Both the position numbers and the translations under genes were made by a program. From Lathyrus oleraceus (lineage: Eukaryota > Streptophyta > Magnoliopsida > Fabales > Fabaceae), in assembly GCF_024323335.1 (NCBI RefSeq), contig NC_066581.1:182376330-182440329 (forward strand): DNA of 64,000 nt, in the 5' to 3' direction. Below are positions 11,036 to 22,379 of this stretch, piece by piece. Under the pieces are notes generated by a model. That model saw nothing but the letters and a program-made list of their open reading frames with translations, ran no database searches and was not told the DNA's origin. Each line of letters begins with the position of its first letter. Positions within the stretch are counted from its first letter, which is position 1.

Positions 11036-12408
11036 GTTCAAGGCTCGCCTAGTGGAAAATGAGTATTTACAACAGAAGGGGATTGATTATAATGAGATTT
11101 TCAGTCTGGTGGTTAGACAAACTTCTATTAGAGCAGTAGTGACCCTGGTAGCCAATAGAGATATGCATTTAGAGCATATGGATGTGAAAATATATTTCTT
11201 TCATGGTAATATAGAGGAGAAAATCTACATGGAGCAGCTAGAGGGTTTCAGTGACATTAGACATGGCAAACTTGTTTACAAATTAAAGAGGTCTTTGTAT
11301 GACTTAAAGCAATCTCCGAGACAATGCTACAACAACTTTGATTCATACATGCTCCAGATTGACTATATAAGTTATGATTATGATTGTTGTGTTTATGTGA
11401 AGAGCCTTAATGATGGCTCTTTTATTTTTTTTGTTATTTTATGTTGATTGCTGCCAAGTTGGGTAAGGTGTTTGATATGAAGGATCTGGGTGCTGCAAAG
11501 AAGATTCTTGGGAGGGAAATTCACAGGGACATATGAGCTAATAAATTATGGTTGTCTCAGAAAAGCTATATTGAAGGTGTTTTGAGCAGATTTGATATGA
11601 GCAAAGCAAATCCTGTGAGCACTCCATTGGTGAATCATCTTAAGCTCTGTTTGGAACGATGTCTAAAGACTGACTCAAAGATTGAAGGTATCTCTAAGAT
11701 TCTTTGTGTCAGTGATGTTGGTTGTTTGATATATGATATGGTTTTTACTAAACCTGATTTGGCACAAACACTTAGTTAAGTGTGTAAGTTCATGTCCAAG
11801 CTTGGAAATCAACATTAGAAAAGAAATCAAGTGGATCCTAAGGTGCTTGGAGGATACAATAAATTGTGGTATCATGTTCAACAGGGGGCAGAGTGTTGCA
11901 TCAGTTGTTGGGTATGTGAATTCTGACTATGCAGGTGATCTAGATGATATCAGATCTACAACATGGTATGTCTGCACTTTTACGAGAGGCTATATGTTAA
12001 AAATCATCAGTTCAATCTATAGTAGCTATGTCTACAACGGAGACATAATATATGGAAGTAACTGAAACTACGAAGGAAACATTGTGGCTTACAGGGTTAG
12101 TGAAAGAGTTAGGTGTTGAGCAAGGTGGAATTCAATTACATTGTGATAGTCAAAATGTTATTTATTTGGCGAACAATCAAGTGTGTCATGCTAGGACCAA
12201 GCATATTGATGCAAGGTTCCACAAGATCAAGGAGTTGGTGGCGTCCAAACAGATAATACTTCATAAAGTTCACACTTTAGAGAATGCAACTGATATGTTG
12301 ATCAAGTCAGTCACCAATGTCAAATTGAAACACATTTGGACTTGTTACATGTTTCTCAATGTTAAGCAAGAACTATACACACCGTTGCTAGGATATGACA
12401 TTATGTAG
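11036..12408 (+). pseudogene. Ty1/copia RT-RNase H remnant (copy A)
   Basis: Degenerate copia pol. The reverse transcriptase part (about 11043-11440) reads QQKGIDYNEIFS, then MDVKIYFFHGNIEEKIYMEQLEGF and LKRSLYDLKQSP. The YVDD active-site codons are lost through an ~11-bp deletion near 11442-11452. Copy B still has the bases, and the deletion is flanked by TTGAT repeats. The RNase H part (about 11720-12400) includes VGYVNSDYAGDLDD, HCDSQNVIYLANNQV and RTKHIDARFHKIKELV. Several stops and frame changes break it. Gag, protease and integrase are absent. Confidence 0.85.
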
Positions 12409-12436
12409 TTAACTTTTACAGAGATTTGATATTTGT

Positions 12437-12660
12437 CCACGTGGAGATTATTGAGTTTGTCTCATAAGTAATGTTAAGTGGGCAAGGTACGGTTTATGAG
12501 TATTATTGTAATCTTGATCATTAACATCCTATATATACTTGTAACATTGAACCCTAATGTGTGAAATTCATACAAATCAATAAGACTGAATTATACCTAC
12601 TTTATAGTCGCAGACGTATGTAATTTAATCGAACAACATAAACAAAAACTTTGTGTGTCT
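12437..12660 (+). mobile_element. Polypurine tract and partial 3' LTR of copia copy A
   Basis: CACGTGGAGATT (a PPT-like tract) follows the pol remnant. The next bases, TATTGAGTTTGTCTCATAA, correspond to TGTTGAGTTTG at 20635 in copy B, so an LTR start is inferred. A TATATATAC box at about 12530 fits an LTR promoter. The LTR end is not clear. Confidence 0.55.
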
Positions 12661-12929
12661 CTGTATTCTAATTTATTTGAGTATGTAATCCAACTAAATT
12701 GTCTATCGTAGAAGAAAGAACTTGTAAAAAAAAATTATAAATGTTAATTCAGTTGTGGTTAGAAAGCATTTGGCATTGATGCAAGGAGAATGTTAATATT
12801 TGATAATCATAACTAAACAATGGATGTTTATTGTTAAGAGTATTATTTTATATTCAAAAGTCTATCCAAAATCGAGATTCTACATCCGTTTGAAAAGTAA
12901 ATAAGGAAATTATAGAAAATACGAGGAAT
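12661..12929. other. AT-rich linker between copia remnant and promoter copy 2
   Basis: No gene seen. It is duplicated at about 20890-21127, sharing TCTATCCAAAATCGAGATTC and CATCCGTTTGAAAAG. It does not resemble the HSF leader or coding DNA. Confidence 0.55.
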
Positions 12930-13662
12930 TGTAATGGTCTTACCTATAACTGCAGAAAGCTATAGAGGAAGTGTTGTGAGGGGTTATATAAAAAATAATA
13001 ATAGTGAGAAGTACTATTAAGAAGTTTCTAGACATACTGGAAGCAATATTGTGATATTTTATTAAAAATTCTTTTCCATGAATAGCAAGTGGATGGAAGT
13101 GACATTGTGAGTAATGGAGTGGGTTCTTTGTTCGGAAAGTTCTGGAAGCTAAATAGGAAGGAAGTATTTGATATGGTGTGGGGATGCTATTATTTTATAT
13201 TTAATATTATTTGATTAAATTAAAATTGTATGTGGGGATTCATATGTTGGGAGATAGTAGTTTTGATTAGCACACTGGTTTTGTAATACTTGAATAAGGT
13301 TATGTTATCATGTATGAATGAGAAATTCAACCATGTTTCTTCAATTGGGAGGTAACATATGTAAAAAGAGTCATATAATGATAATTTACTTTATTTTATT
13401 TCAAAATGAAAAATTGATAACCGTAGAATTTATAGAAAAGGTTTTTATTTTTTATTTTTGAGAAGTAGAATAGAAGAATGAATGGATTAAGAGTGAGGTT
13501 CTTGTTCTCTCACCTGGAGGTGACTTGGTGGAATTAAGGTAAACAATACTCTGCCAACAAAATCTTAGAAGATAAAAAGAATGAACTTTTGTTTAGTATT
13601 GTCACATTATTGTGGAACAAATGGTACATAATAGATTTCATATAAAAAAATATTAACAAGTG
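12930..13662 (-). repeat. HSF promoter copy 2 (near full length)
   Basis: Same order as 9752-10515: AGAAAGCTATAGAGG, GGGGTTATATAA, AAGAAGTTTCTAGA, GGAAAGTTCTGGAAG, AGTATTTGATATGG, TCAACCATGTTTCTTC and TTGTGGAACAAATGG. The perfect heat-shock element is at 13135-13147. No HSF coding sequence follows on the minus-strand downstream side. A splice-donor-like AGGTAAGA sits about 10-25 nt beyond the copied block. Confidence 0.8.
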
Positions 13663-13690
13663 ACTTTTAAATATTTTATTTTATTTTATT

Positions 13691-14308
13691 CAATGTTATT
13701 CTTACACTCACTTTGTACATTAATATTTATACCGTATACACTGTTCACCGTATTTATATGATAAACAGTATTTTTTTAATAAAAAATATATTTTATGAAC
13801 AATATTATGAACAGTACCATAAACAGTATCTTGTCAATAATATTCGTGAACAGTAATTTTAAATGGGAAAACAAAGTTGGTTAATAAAATATAAAAAATT
13901 GGTTAATGAAGTGACGAAGCTGGTTAATAAACACACAACTATTTAAAATAATTTTTAGTGTAAAATAAAACAGGTTAATAAAATCTAAAAAATTGATTAA
14001 TGGAGTGTCATTCAGATATTAAAAATATATTTTTATAATAAAATAAAGTTGGTTAATAAAATATAAAATATTGGTTAATAAAAATATAGAATTAATTAAT
14101 CATATTAATTTTAAAAATAATAATAATAATTTTTATATTTTTATAAAAAAATATTTATTACTATAATATTTTAAATATATTAATATTCATTAAAATATAA
14201 AGAAAAGATACATGTAGGTATAGTCGGAGAGAGAATTCAATGACAAAAATTAAAAAGGTATTATTTATGGTGTAGATGTAAGAGGGTAGTGTAGAAATAT
14301 CATTTCTA
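13691..14308. mobile_element. MITE-like insertion present only in unit A
   Basis: Unit B passes directly from promoter copy 4 into the sequence that follows this block (TTTTTCA-CATTACAAATATAT), so the ~620 bp here are an insertion. The left end, AATGTTATTCTTACACT, and the right end read on the other strand, AATGATATTTCTACACT, match at 14 of 17 positions. TATTTTATT flanks both sides as a possible 9-bp target duplication. The interior repeats GGTTAATAAA several times. The low-complexity target makes exact borders uncertain. Confidence 0.5.
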
Positions 14309-14689
14309 TATTTTATTTTAATTTTTCATCATTACAAATATATTACCTTTCCATTTTTTATTGTTTAATTTTAATTTTAATAAATGTATTCATAATAAAA
14401 CAGTGTCTATATATTACTATTCATTTTAGTCTATTTTAAATAATTAAAATTAAGTATTATTCGTACTATATGAGTATCGCTTAAAATATTAGTAAACTTT
14501 GAAATAACTAAAAAAAAAAGAACAAAAGAAAAATTAATATATAAGAAAAAATTAATAATATTTTAACAAAAGTTAAAAAATATTATTTATAAGAACTTAA
14601 AATATGTTTAAATATTAATTAAAACATGACTAATCAAACATTGTCTAGACATAGGGCTAAAAGATTAACTTGACTTAAATTTATTTTTT

Positions 14690-17240
14690 AGCAAATAGAA
14701 TGTCTAGCTTTCGCATGAGATTATGCATCACACATGTTTTAGATAAATCCAAGTCTGAGAAAGTATATGGGGGCAAACATTATTCATGTAGAAAATCTAA
14801 AAACAAATTTCGTCCTATTATTAAACATGTGCAAAGATGGCTGAGTGATTGGAACATCAATATTTGAGTTTGGCAGGAATTAGGGTTGGAAATGAGTCGA
14901 GTCGAGTCGAACTCGCCTCAGCTCAGCTCAATTCGACTCGTTAAGAATTGGTTCAGCTCAAATCTCGGTTCGAATTTGACATGAATTTTTTTTAAGTTCA
15001 AACTCGACTCGTTATAAATTTACGAGCAATTTGGTTCAATTCGTTAGGTTCATCTCGTTAGATTCAGCTCGTTTGTTTCACGGACTTAAAAGTCCTTTTT
15101 TAAAGTCTATTTTTTATATTTGACATTTTAAATTAATATTATTTTTAAAAAAAAAGTATTAAAATAAAACAAAAGTTATTAGATTGGAATTTAACTTTGT
15201 CTCAAAAATCTGTTAATTCAAAAATTAATTAGTTTATTTGATACTTACTTTATTTGTAGAATTGTTTTTTGAAATATTTTGCTTATAAATTATCAATTAA
15301 AACCATTAGATTAAAATTAATATTAAATCTTTAAACCTATTCTTAAAGACAATATAATCCTTCTATATATAATCGAGTTGACTCATGAATCTAATGAGTC
15401 GAACTATGTATAGTTCAAGTTCAACTCATTTAGTTAACAAACTTAGTTTTTTGCTCATATTCAGCTCATTAGGTTTATGAGCCAAGTTCAACGAATTAAT
15501 TATCAAACCGAGTTCTGAACTATTTTCGAGTTGGTTCGGTTTATTGCCAGCCCTAGCAGGAAGAATTACCCTTTGCAAAATTAGTGTTAAGTTATATCAT
15601 GTACTTTCATATGCGATATGCTAGAATCTCCACCTCTATTTGTCAGGATTTGGAGAAGTTACAAAGAGAGTTTATTTAGGGAGACATAGAGACGTCCCAC
15701 AAGTCTCATCTAATTAGTTGAGAGGTTTGTTGTATGCCTATGGATCAAGGTAGTTTAGACATCAAACAAACTCAGTTAATGAATGATGTTTTTTATTTAA
15801 ATTCTTTGGAATTCATTGACTAATCTTAATGATTTATGGTGTCAGGTTCTCATCAACAAGTATGACATAAAGCAAAACCTGTTGGATAATATGATAAGCA
15901 AGTCGAATAATTCTCCTTTATGAAGAGTATTGATTTAGGTGTGGGACAAGTGTCAAAAGAGTATTAGGTGGAATATTAGGGATGGCATAATAGTTTATTT
16001 TTTGTTAGATAGGTGTAGCCCAATGGAGCAACCGCTTTTCTTCAATTTGGCTCAAACGGATATGATTGTGGATACCACACTCAAAGTTAAAGACATGGTT
16101 AATACGGAATGGAAGTGGAACTTAAATTTGCTTCAGAACTGATTCACTGGCGAGCTAGTTAATTGTATTATGGCTATCCCTCTGCCTCTCCCAGAATATG
16201 GTATCAATAAGCTACGGTAGGGGGATTATAATGACAAAGAGTTTACGGTGGGTAATCCCTATAATTATCTTTCTCCTCATCCGAATTTAGAAGAAACAAA
16301 AAGGTATTGTAATATCATCTGAAAGTGGAAAGGATCCATCGGATCCAAACTTTCACTTGGCTTATGTATCATGAGAGACTTTGACAAACACTCGGTACCG
16401 CAAGTGGAACCCGAGTATCTATAGGAATTGTAACTGGTGTACGAACAATGAAGAAAACTTAAGTCATGTGCTTTGGGATCGCTTTTATGCAACACGAGTA
16501 TGGATTAAACTTGTTCCTTAAAGATGACTCATTTTTACTTCTGGACATGTAGGGGGTTAGATCTCTTATAATCTTAAAGGAAATGTTATGGAGTTCCACA
16601 AAGACTATTGGAGGTCAATTTTTATGATCTCGTGTTGGTATTTATGGAACTGGAGGAACAAAGCTCTGTTTGAAGAAGGATTTCATAGACCAATCAACCC
16701 CACTGAAATGGTCACACATTTGGTTAAGGAGATCGAGACTAGAATTTGGGTACAGACAAATGTTAGATCCCCGGTGCCAGAAATCAAGCATGTCCAATGG
16801 TATCACCGAGAAGGAAATTGGATTAAACTCAATTGTGATGGTGTGTACAAAAAATCGAATTCTATTTTAGGATGTGTAGGCTTGCTCAGAGACTCCACTG
16901 GAAATTGGGTGAAAGACATCCGCGGAAGAAGGGTTTTTGTGATGCTCTCGCGACAAATATGTGAGTGGTGTTACATGGGATTTAGCTAGCTTGGCGGACA
17001 AAATTATAAGTCTAGTAATCGAAAATGACTTTAAAATCCTGATGGATGTGGTTAACCAAGAGATTGGGGACGTTCACAACTTCCCAACCTTAATTTTGTA
17101 GAATCAGACGAATGACTTAGAAGATTTGGCACATCAAATTTAATCATATATGGCAGGTAGAAAATCGGTGTGCGAATTGAATAGTCAATTATAGTCTTAC
17201 TTTGAATAATTGTAAGTTTCTCATTCTTTCAAATCTCGTT
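14690..17240 (+). pseudogene. LINE (L1-like) pol C-terminal remnant, copy A
   Basis: Degenerate non-LTR retrotransposon pol. Pieces in order: end of the RT domain with VQRWLSDW, then AKLVL; a segment with WDKCQKSIRWNIRDG (15939); a zf-RVT-like region with NWCTNNEENLSHVL (about 16430); and an RNase H-like domain with WIKLNCDGVYKKSNS and GCVGLLRDSTG (16588-16989). Multiple stops and frameshifts are present. A hAT-like MITE interrupts it at 14881-15555. Copy B at 22380-24240 lacks that insertion. Confidence 0.75.
14881..15555. mobile_element. hAT-like MITE, 675 bp, inserted in LINE copy A
   Basis: Left end TAGGGTTGGAAATGAGTCGA; right end on the opposite strand TAGGGCTGGCAATAAACCGA. The flanking 8 bp are GCAGGAAT (14873-14880) and GCAGGAAG (15556-15563). 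Unit B has the matching unoccupied site near 22570 (GTTTGACAGAAAGAATTA). Subterminal regions are rich in GAGCTGA/CGAGTT-type motifs. No coding capacity was seen. Eight-bp duplication and TAGGG ends fit a hAT-derived MITE. Confidence 0.85.
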
Positions 17241-17312
17241 CAAATGAGTTGAATTTAATTTTAACTGATGATAATTTTGGTACCTTATTTTCAGGACGTG
17301 TTTGAGTGTATC

Positions 17313-17689
17313 GTTAGTTTTTCTTTTTCTTTTCCTTGTTTTTCTCTTCTCTTGCCTCTTTTTCTCCAATTCCAAAAGTTTCATCTCACTTGTCTCCTCA
17401 TAAATCAAAAACCTAATTTCTATGTTTCTAATATTCCAATAAGATCCAACTTATTACTAACTTACATTATTTATTTTAATTCTCCATAATTCGCAATTTC
17501 CACCCTAACTCATTATTTACTTTTATTTTATTATTTTATTTAAATAATAACACTAAAACGTTATTTAATCAATTAAATAATTCTAAATCAATCTAACAAC
17601 CTCTAATTACTCGTCACACTCTTTACCTAAGGGTCACACACCCTTGTTTCTCTAATACATCTCAATTATCACACAAATAATGGTTAGAT
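17313..17689. other. Pyrimidine-rich linker between duplication units
   Basis: No gene recognised. Homology between units A and B ends near 17312 and resumes with the distal HSF promoter near 17690, so this marks a junction of the tandem duplication or a later insertion. Confidence 0.5.
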
Positions 17690-17996
17690 ACACATGTAAA
17701 AAGAAGCGTATAATAATAATAATAATTGATTGATTTGATTTCAAAAGGAAAAATTGTGAAAATTTGATAACCATGAAATTTATGGATTTTTTTTATAAGT
17801 AGAGTAGATGAATGAGTGGATGGAAAGTGAGGTTCTTGTTATCTCACTTGGTTGGTGACATTGTGGAATTAAGGTAAACAATACTCTGCCTCCAAAATCT
17901 TTGGAGTTAAAAAGAATGAAATTATCTAGCCTTGTCACATTTTTGTGGAACAAATGGGACATAATGGATTTTTTTAAGAAAAAAATATCAACAAGT
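17690..17996 (-). repeat. HSF promoter copy 3 (distal part only)
   Basis: Matches 10205-10510 closely: AAAAAGAAGCGTATAATAAT, GAAAATTTGATAACCATGAA, GAATGAGTGGATGGAAAGTG and TTGTGGAACAAATGGGACAT. The TATA box and heat-shock elements are not included. It ends against an (AT)n array as the parent does. Confidence 0.85.
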
Positions 17997-18011
17997 GACT
18001 TTTAAGAACTT

Positions 18012-18016
<5 letters not shown>

Positions 18017-18092
<76 letters not shown>
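18017..18092. repeat. (AT)n microsatellite
   Basis: TA dinucleotide run of about 76 bp, positioned as the array at 10533 is relative to the promoter copy. Confidence 0.95.
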
Positions 18093-18811
<719 letters not shown>

Positions 18812-19227
18812 TTCACATTTTTTATCAAAAAATAAAATTTATTTCAAGAATAATTTTTAACTTATTTCGAATTAATGGTTAATTAAATAAAAATGTTAAA
18901 TTTATTATTATATTAAAATTTAATTTAAAGACTATGATTTGGAGTAACTTAAAAAACTCAATATTAGAGTAAGTTGAACCTCATTTATATACTAGTTAAG
19001 GCTTATAATTAAATATTCTAGTTCTTTTTCAATGATACTTAGCATTTGACCATCTTAAGATTCTCTCTATATATTTGTATATGCAGTTTGGGTTTGAGTA
19101 CTCAAACATGGAAAAAAATTAGTAAACCAATTTCTATCAAAGCAGAAGGGGATGTATAAGAAAAAACCAATAATAACAGAAAAAGAAGGGGAAAAGTTAA
19201 ATCAATAATAACAGAAAAAGAAGGGAA

Positions 19228-20545
19228 AAAGTTCAAGGCTCGCCTAGTGGAAAATGGGTATTCACAATATAAGGGGATTAATTATAATGAGATTTTTAGC
19301 CTGGTGATTAGACACACTTTTATCATAGCAATATTGTCACTGGTAGTCAACAGAGATATGCATTTAGAGCATATGATGTGAAAATATATTTCTTTTATGA
19401 TAGTCTAGAGGAGAAAATCTACACGAAGCAACTAGAGGGTTTCAGTGATACTAGAAATGACAGGCTTATTTGCAAATTAAAGAGGTCTTTGTATGACTTG
19501 AAGCAATCTCGAAGATAATGGTACAAAAACTTTGATTAATACATGCTCCAGATTGACTATATAAGTTGTGATTATGGTTATTGTTGTTATGTGAAGAGCC
19601 TTAATGATGACTCTTTATTTTCCTGTTATTTTATGTTGATGATATATTGATTGCTTCCAAGTTGAATAAGGAGTTTGATATGAAGGATCTGGGTGCTACA
19701 AAAAAGATTCTTTGGATGGAAATTCACAGGGACAAAATGAGCTAATAAATTATGGTTGTCTCAGAAAAGCTATGTTAAAGGTGTTTTGAGCAGATTTGGT
19801 ATGAGCAAAGCAAAGCATGTGAGTATTCCATTGGCAAATCATTTTAAGCTCTCTTTAGAATAATGTTTGAAGATAGACTCAAATATTGAAGGTATCTCTA
19901 AGATTCTTTATGTCACAATGTTGGTTATTTTATATCTGCTATGGTTTTTACTAGACCAGATTTGGCACAAACACTTAGTCAAGTGTGCAAATTCATGCCC
20001 AAGCTAGGAAAACAACATTGGGAAGCAATCAAGTGGATCCTAAGGTGCTTGAAGGGTACAACAGATCGTGATATCATGTTCAACATGGAGCAGGGTGTTG
20101 CATCAGTTGTTGGGTATGTGAACTCTAACTATGCAGGTGATCTGGATACTATGAGGTCTACAACAGGGTATATCTTTACTCTTACGGGGGTTATATGTCA
20201 ATCTATAGTATATATGTCTACAACTGAGACTGAATTCATGGAAGTAGCTGAATTTACGAAGGAAACATTGTGGCTTGCAGGGCTAGTGAAAGAGTTCTCT
20301 ATTGAGCAAGATGGAATTCAGTTGCATTGTAATAGTCAAAGTGATATTTGTTTGGTGAATAATCAAGTGTAACATGCTAGGAGCAAGCATATTAATGAGA
20401 GGTTCCACAAGATCAAGGAGTTGGTGGCGTCCAGACAGATAATACTTCAGAAAATTCACACTTTAGAGAATGCAACTGATATGTTGATCAAATCAGTCAT
20501 CAATATCAAGTTCAAACACGTTTGAACTTGTTACATGTTTCTCAG
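19228..20545 (+). pseudogene. Ty1/copia RT-RNase H remnant (copy B)
   Basis: Duplicate of 11036-12408. RT landmarks include KGINYNEIF and LKRSLYDLKQS. The bases for the YVDD site remain near 19637 but with a changed reading. The best open stretch (19941-20372) is RNase H: VFTRPDLAQTLSQVCKFMPK, WILRCLKGTTDRD, NSNYAGDLDTMRSTTGY and MSTTETEFMEVAE. A TAA interrupts it at 20370, before HARSKHIN. A short tandem duplication (AATAATAACAGAAAAAGAAG, twice) lies just upstream near 19165-19220. Confidence 0.85.
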
Positions 20546-20623
20546 TGTTAAGTAAGAACCACACACACCGTTGCTAGAATATGACATTATGCGGTTAATT
20601 TTTACAGAGATTTGATATTCGTC

Positions 20624-20709
20624 CAGGTGGAGATTGTTGAGTTTGTCTCATAAATAATGTCAAGTGGACAAGATACCGTTTAGGGATATTATTGTAATAT
20701 TGATCATTA

Positions 20710-20785
<76 letters not shown>

Positions 20786-20880
20786 AACACTAAAACTTTA
20801 ATGTGTATTATACATACTCCATAGTAGTAGACGTATGTAATTTGGTTGAACAGTGGATTTTTTTTTTTTTTTTTGTATAT
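20624..20880 (+). mobile_element. Polypurine tract and partial 3' LTR of copia copy B
   Basis: CCAGGTGGAGAT (about 20623-20634) is followed by TGTTGAGTTTGTCTCATAA, which looks like a clean PPT-LTR junction. An (AT)n run of about 63 bp at 20719-20781 replaces the short TATATATA box seen in copy A, so the LTR promoter region has expanded into a microsatellite. Confidence 0.6.
20719..20781. repeat. (AT)n microsatellite inside the copia LTR
   Basis: Run of AT repeat at the position of the TATA-like box of copy A (about 12530). Confidence 0.9.
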
Positions 20881-21127
20881 CTCTCTAGTCTAATTTATAT
20901 TTGAGTACCTAATCCAACTAAATTATCTATCGTAAAAGAAAGAACTTGTAAAAAAAGTTATAAATGTTAATCAGTTGTGGTTAGAAAGCATTAGCAAGGA
21001 GAATGTTAATATTTGATCATCAGTTCTTTGTTAAGGAGTATTATTTTATATTCAAAAGTCTATCCAAAATCGAGATTCTACATCCGTTTGAAAAGTAAAT
21101 AAGGAAATTAAAGAAAATACGATGAAT

Positions 21128-21895
21128 TGTAATTATCTTACCTATAACTTAAGAAAGCTATAGAGGAAGTGTTGTGAAGGGTTCCATAGGAAGAGGAAGT
21201 GTTGTGAGGGGTTATATAAAAAATAATAATAGTGAGAAGTATTATTAAGAAGTTTCTAGACATATTGGAAGCAATATTGTGATATTTTATTAAAAATTCT
21301 TTTCCATGAATAGCAAGTAGATGGAAGTCACATTGTGAGTAATGGAGTGGGTTCTTTGTTCGGAAAGTTCTGGAAGCTAAATAGGAAGGAAGTATTTGAT
21401 ATGGTGGTGGGGATGCTATTATTTTATTTTTAATATTATCTGATTAAATTAAAATTGTATGTGGGGATTCATATGTTGGGAGATAGTGGTTTTGATTAGC
21501 ACACTGGTTTTGTATGAATGAGAAATTCAACCATGTTTCTTCAATTGGGAGGTAACATATGTAAAAAGAGTCATATAATGATAATTGATTTTATTTTATT
21601 TCAAAATGAAAAATTGATAACCATAGAATTTATGGAAAAGGTTTTTATTTTTTATTTTTGAGAAGTAGAATAGAAGAATGAATGGATTAAGAGTGAGGTT
21701 CTTGTTCTCTCACTTGGAGGTGACTTGGTGGAATTAAGGTAAACAATACTCTGCCACCAAAATCTTAGGAGATAAAAATAATGAACTTTTGTTTAGTATT
21801 TTCATACGTGCACAAATCTTATGTAGCCTTGTCACATTATTGTGGAACAAATGGGACATAATAATTTTTTTATAAAAAAAATATTAACAAGTGGC
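21128..21895 (-). repeat. HSF promoter copy 4 (near full length)
   Basis: Closely follows copy 2 and the parent promoter. It contains a local tandem repeat of the proximal block (GAGGAAGTGTTGTGA at about 21170 and 21195). The proximal heat-shock element AGAAGTTTCTAGA is near 21248 and the perfect distal element at 21363-21375. No HSF coding sequence is attached. Confidence 0.85.
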
Positions 21896-22379
21896 TTTTA
21901 AATATTTTATTTTGATTTTTCAACATTACAAATATATTATCTTTACTTTTTTTATTGTTTTATTTTAATTTTGATAAAATGTATTCATAATAAAACAGTA
22001 TCTATATTATTACTATTCATTTTTGTATTTATCTTAAATAATTAATATTAAGTATTATTAGTACTATATGAATATCACTTAAAATATTGATAAAATTTGA
22101 AATAACTAAAAAAATAATAATGAACAAAACTAAAATTAATATATAAGAAAAAATTAATAATATTTTAACAAAAATTAAAAGACAATTATTTATAAGAATT
22201 CAAAATATATTTGAATATTAGTTAAAACATGGTTAGATCAAGTATTGTCTAGATCACAACGGAGCAGATGATTTTCTTTTTGAAAAGGCTATAATAGAAC
22301 AGGTTTATTGCATCAAGTAATGTCTAGATAAATCCTGTTTGGCATAGGGCCAAAATGTTAACTCAACTTAAATTTATTT

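Larger units (their letters stand above)
10205..17312. repeat. Tandem segmental duplication, unit A
   Basis: Order of parts: distal HSF promoter, (AT)n, a ~210-bp AT-rich linker, copia RT-RNase H remnant, HSF promoter copy 2, AT-rich DNA, LINE remnant. Unit B (17690-24272) repeats this order and orientation. Paired landmarks are 10209/17691 (CACATGTAAAAAGAAGCG), 11040/19232 (AAGGCTCGCCTAGTGG), 12966/21195 (GAGGAAGTGTTGTGAGGGG) and 15600/22610 (ATCATGTACTTTCATAT). Unit A alone carries MITE-like insertions at about 13691-14308 and 14881-15555. Confidence 0.8.

Noticed and set aside
12930..13662. A second HSF gene at the promoter copies
   Set aside because: No DNA-binding-domain codons or leader sequence follow any copied promoter on the minus strand; only the upstream region was duplicated.
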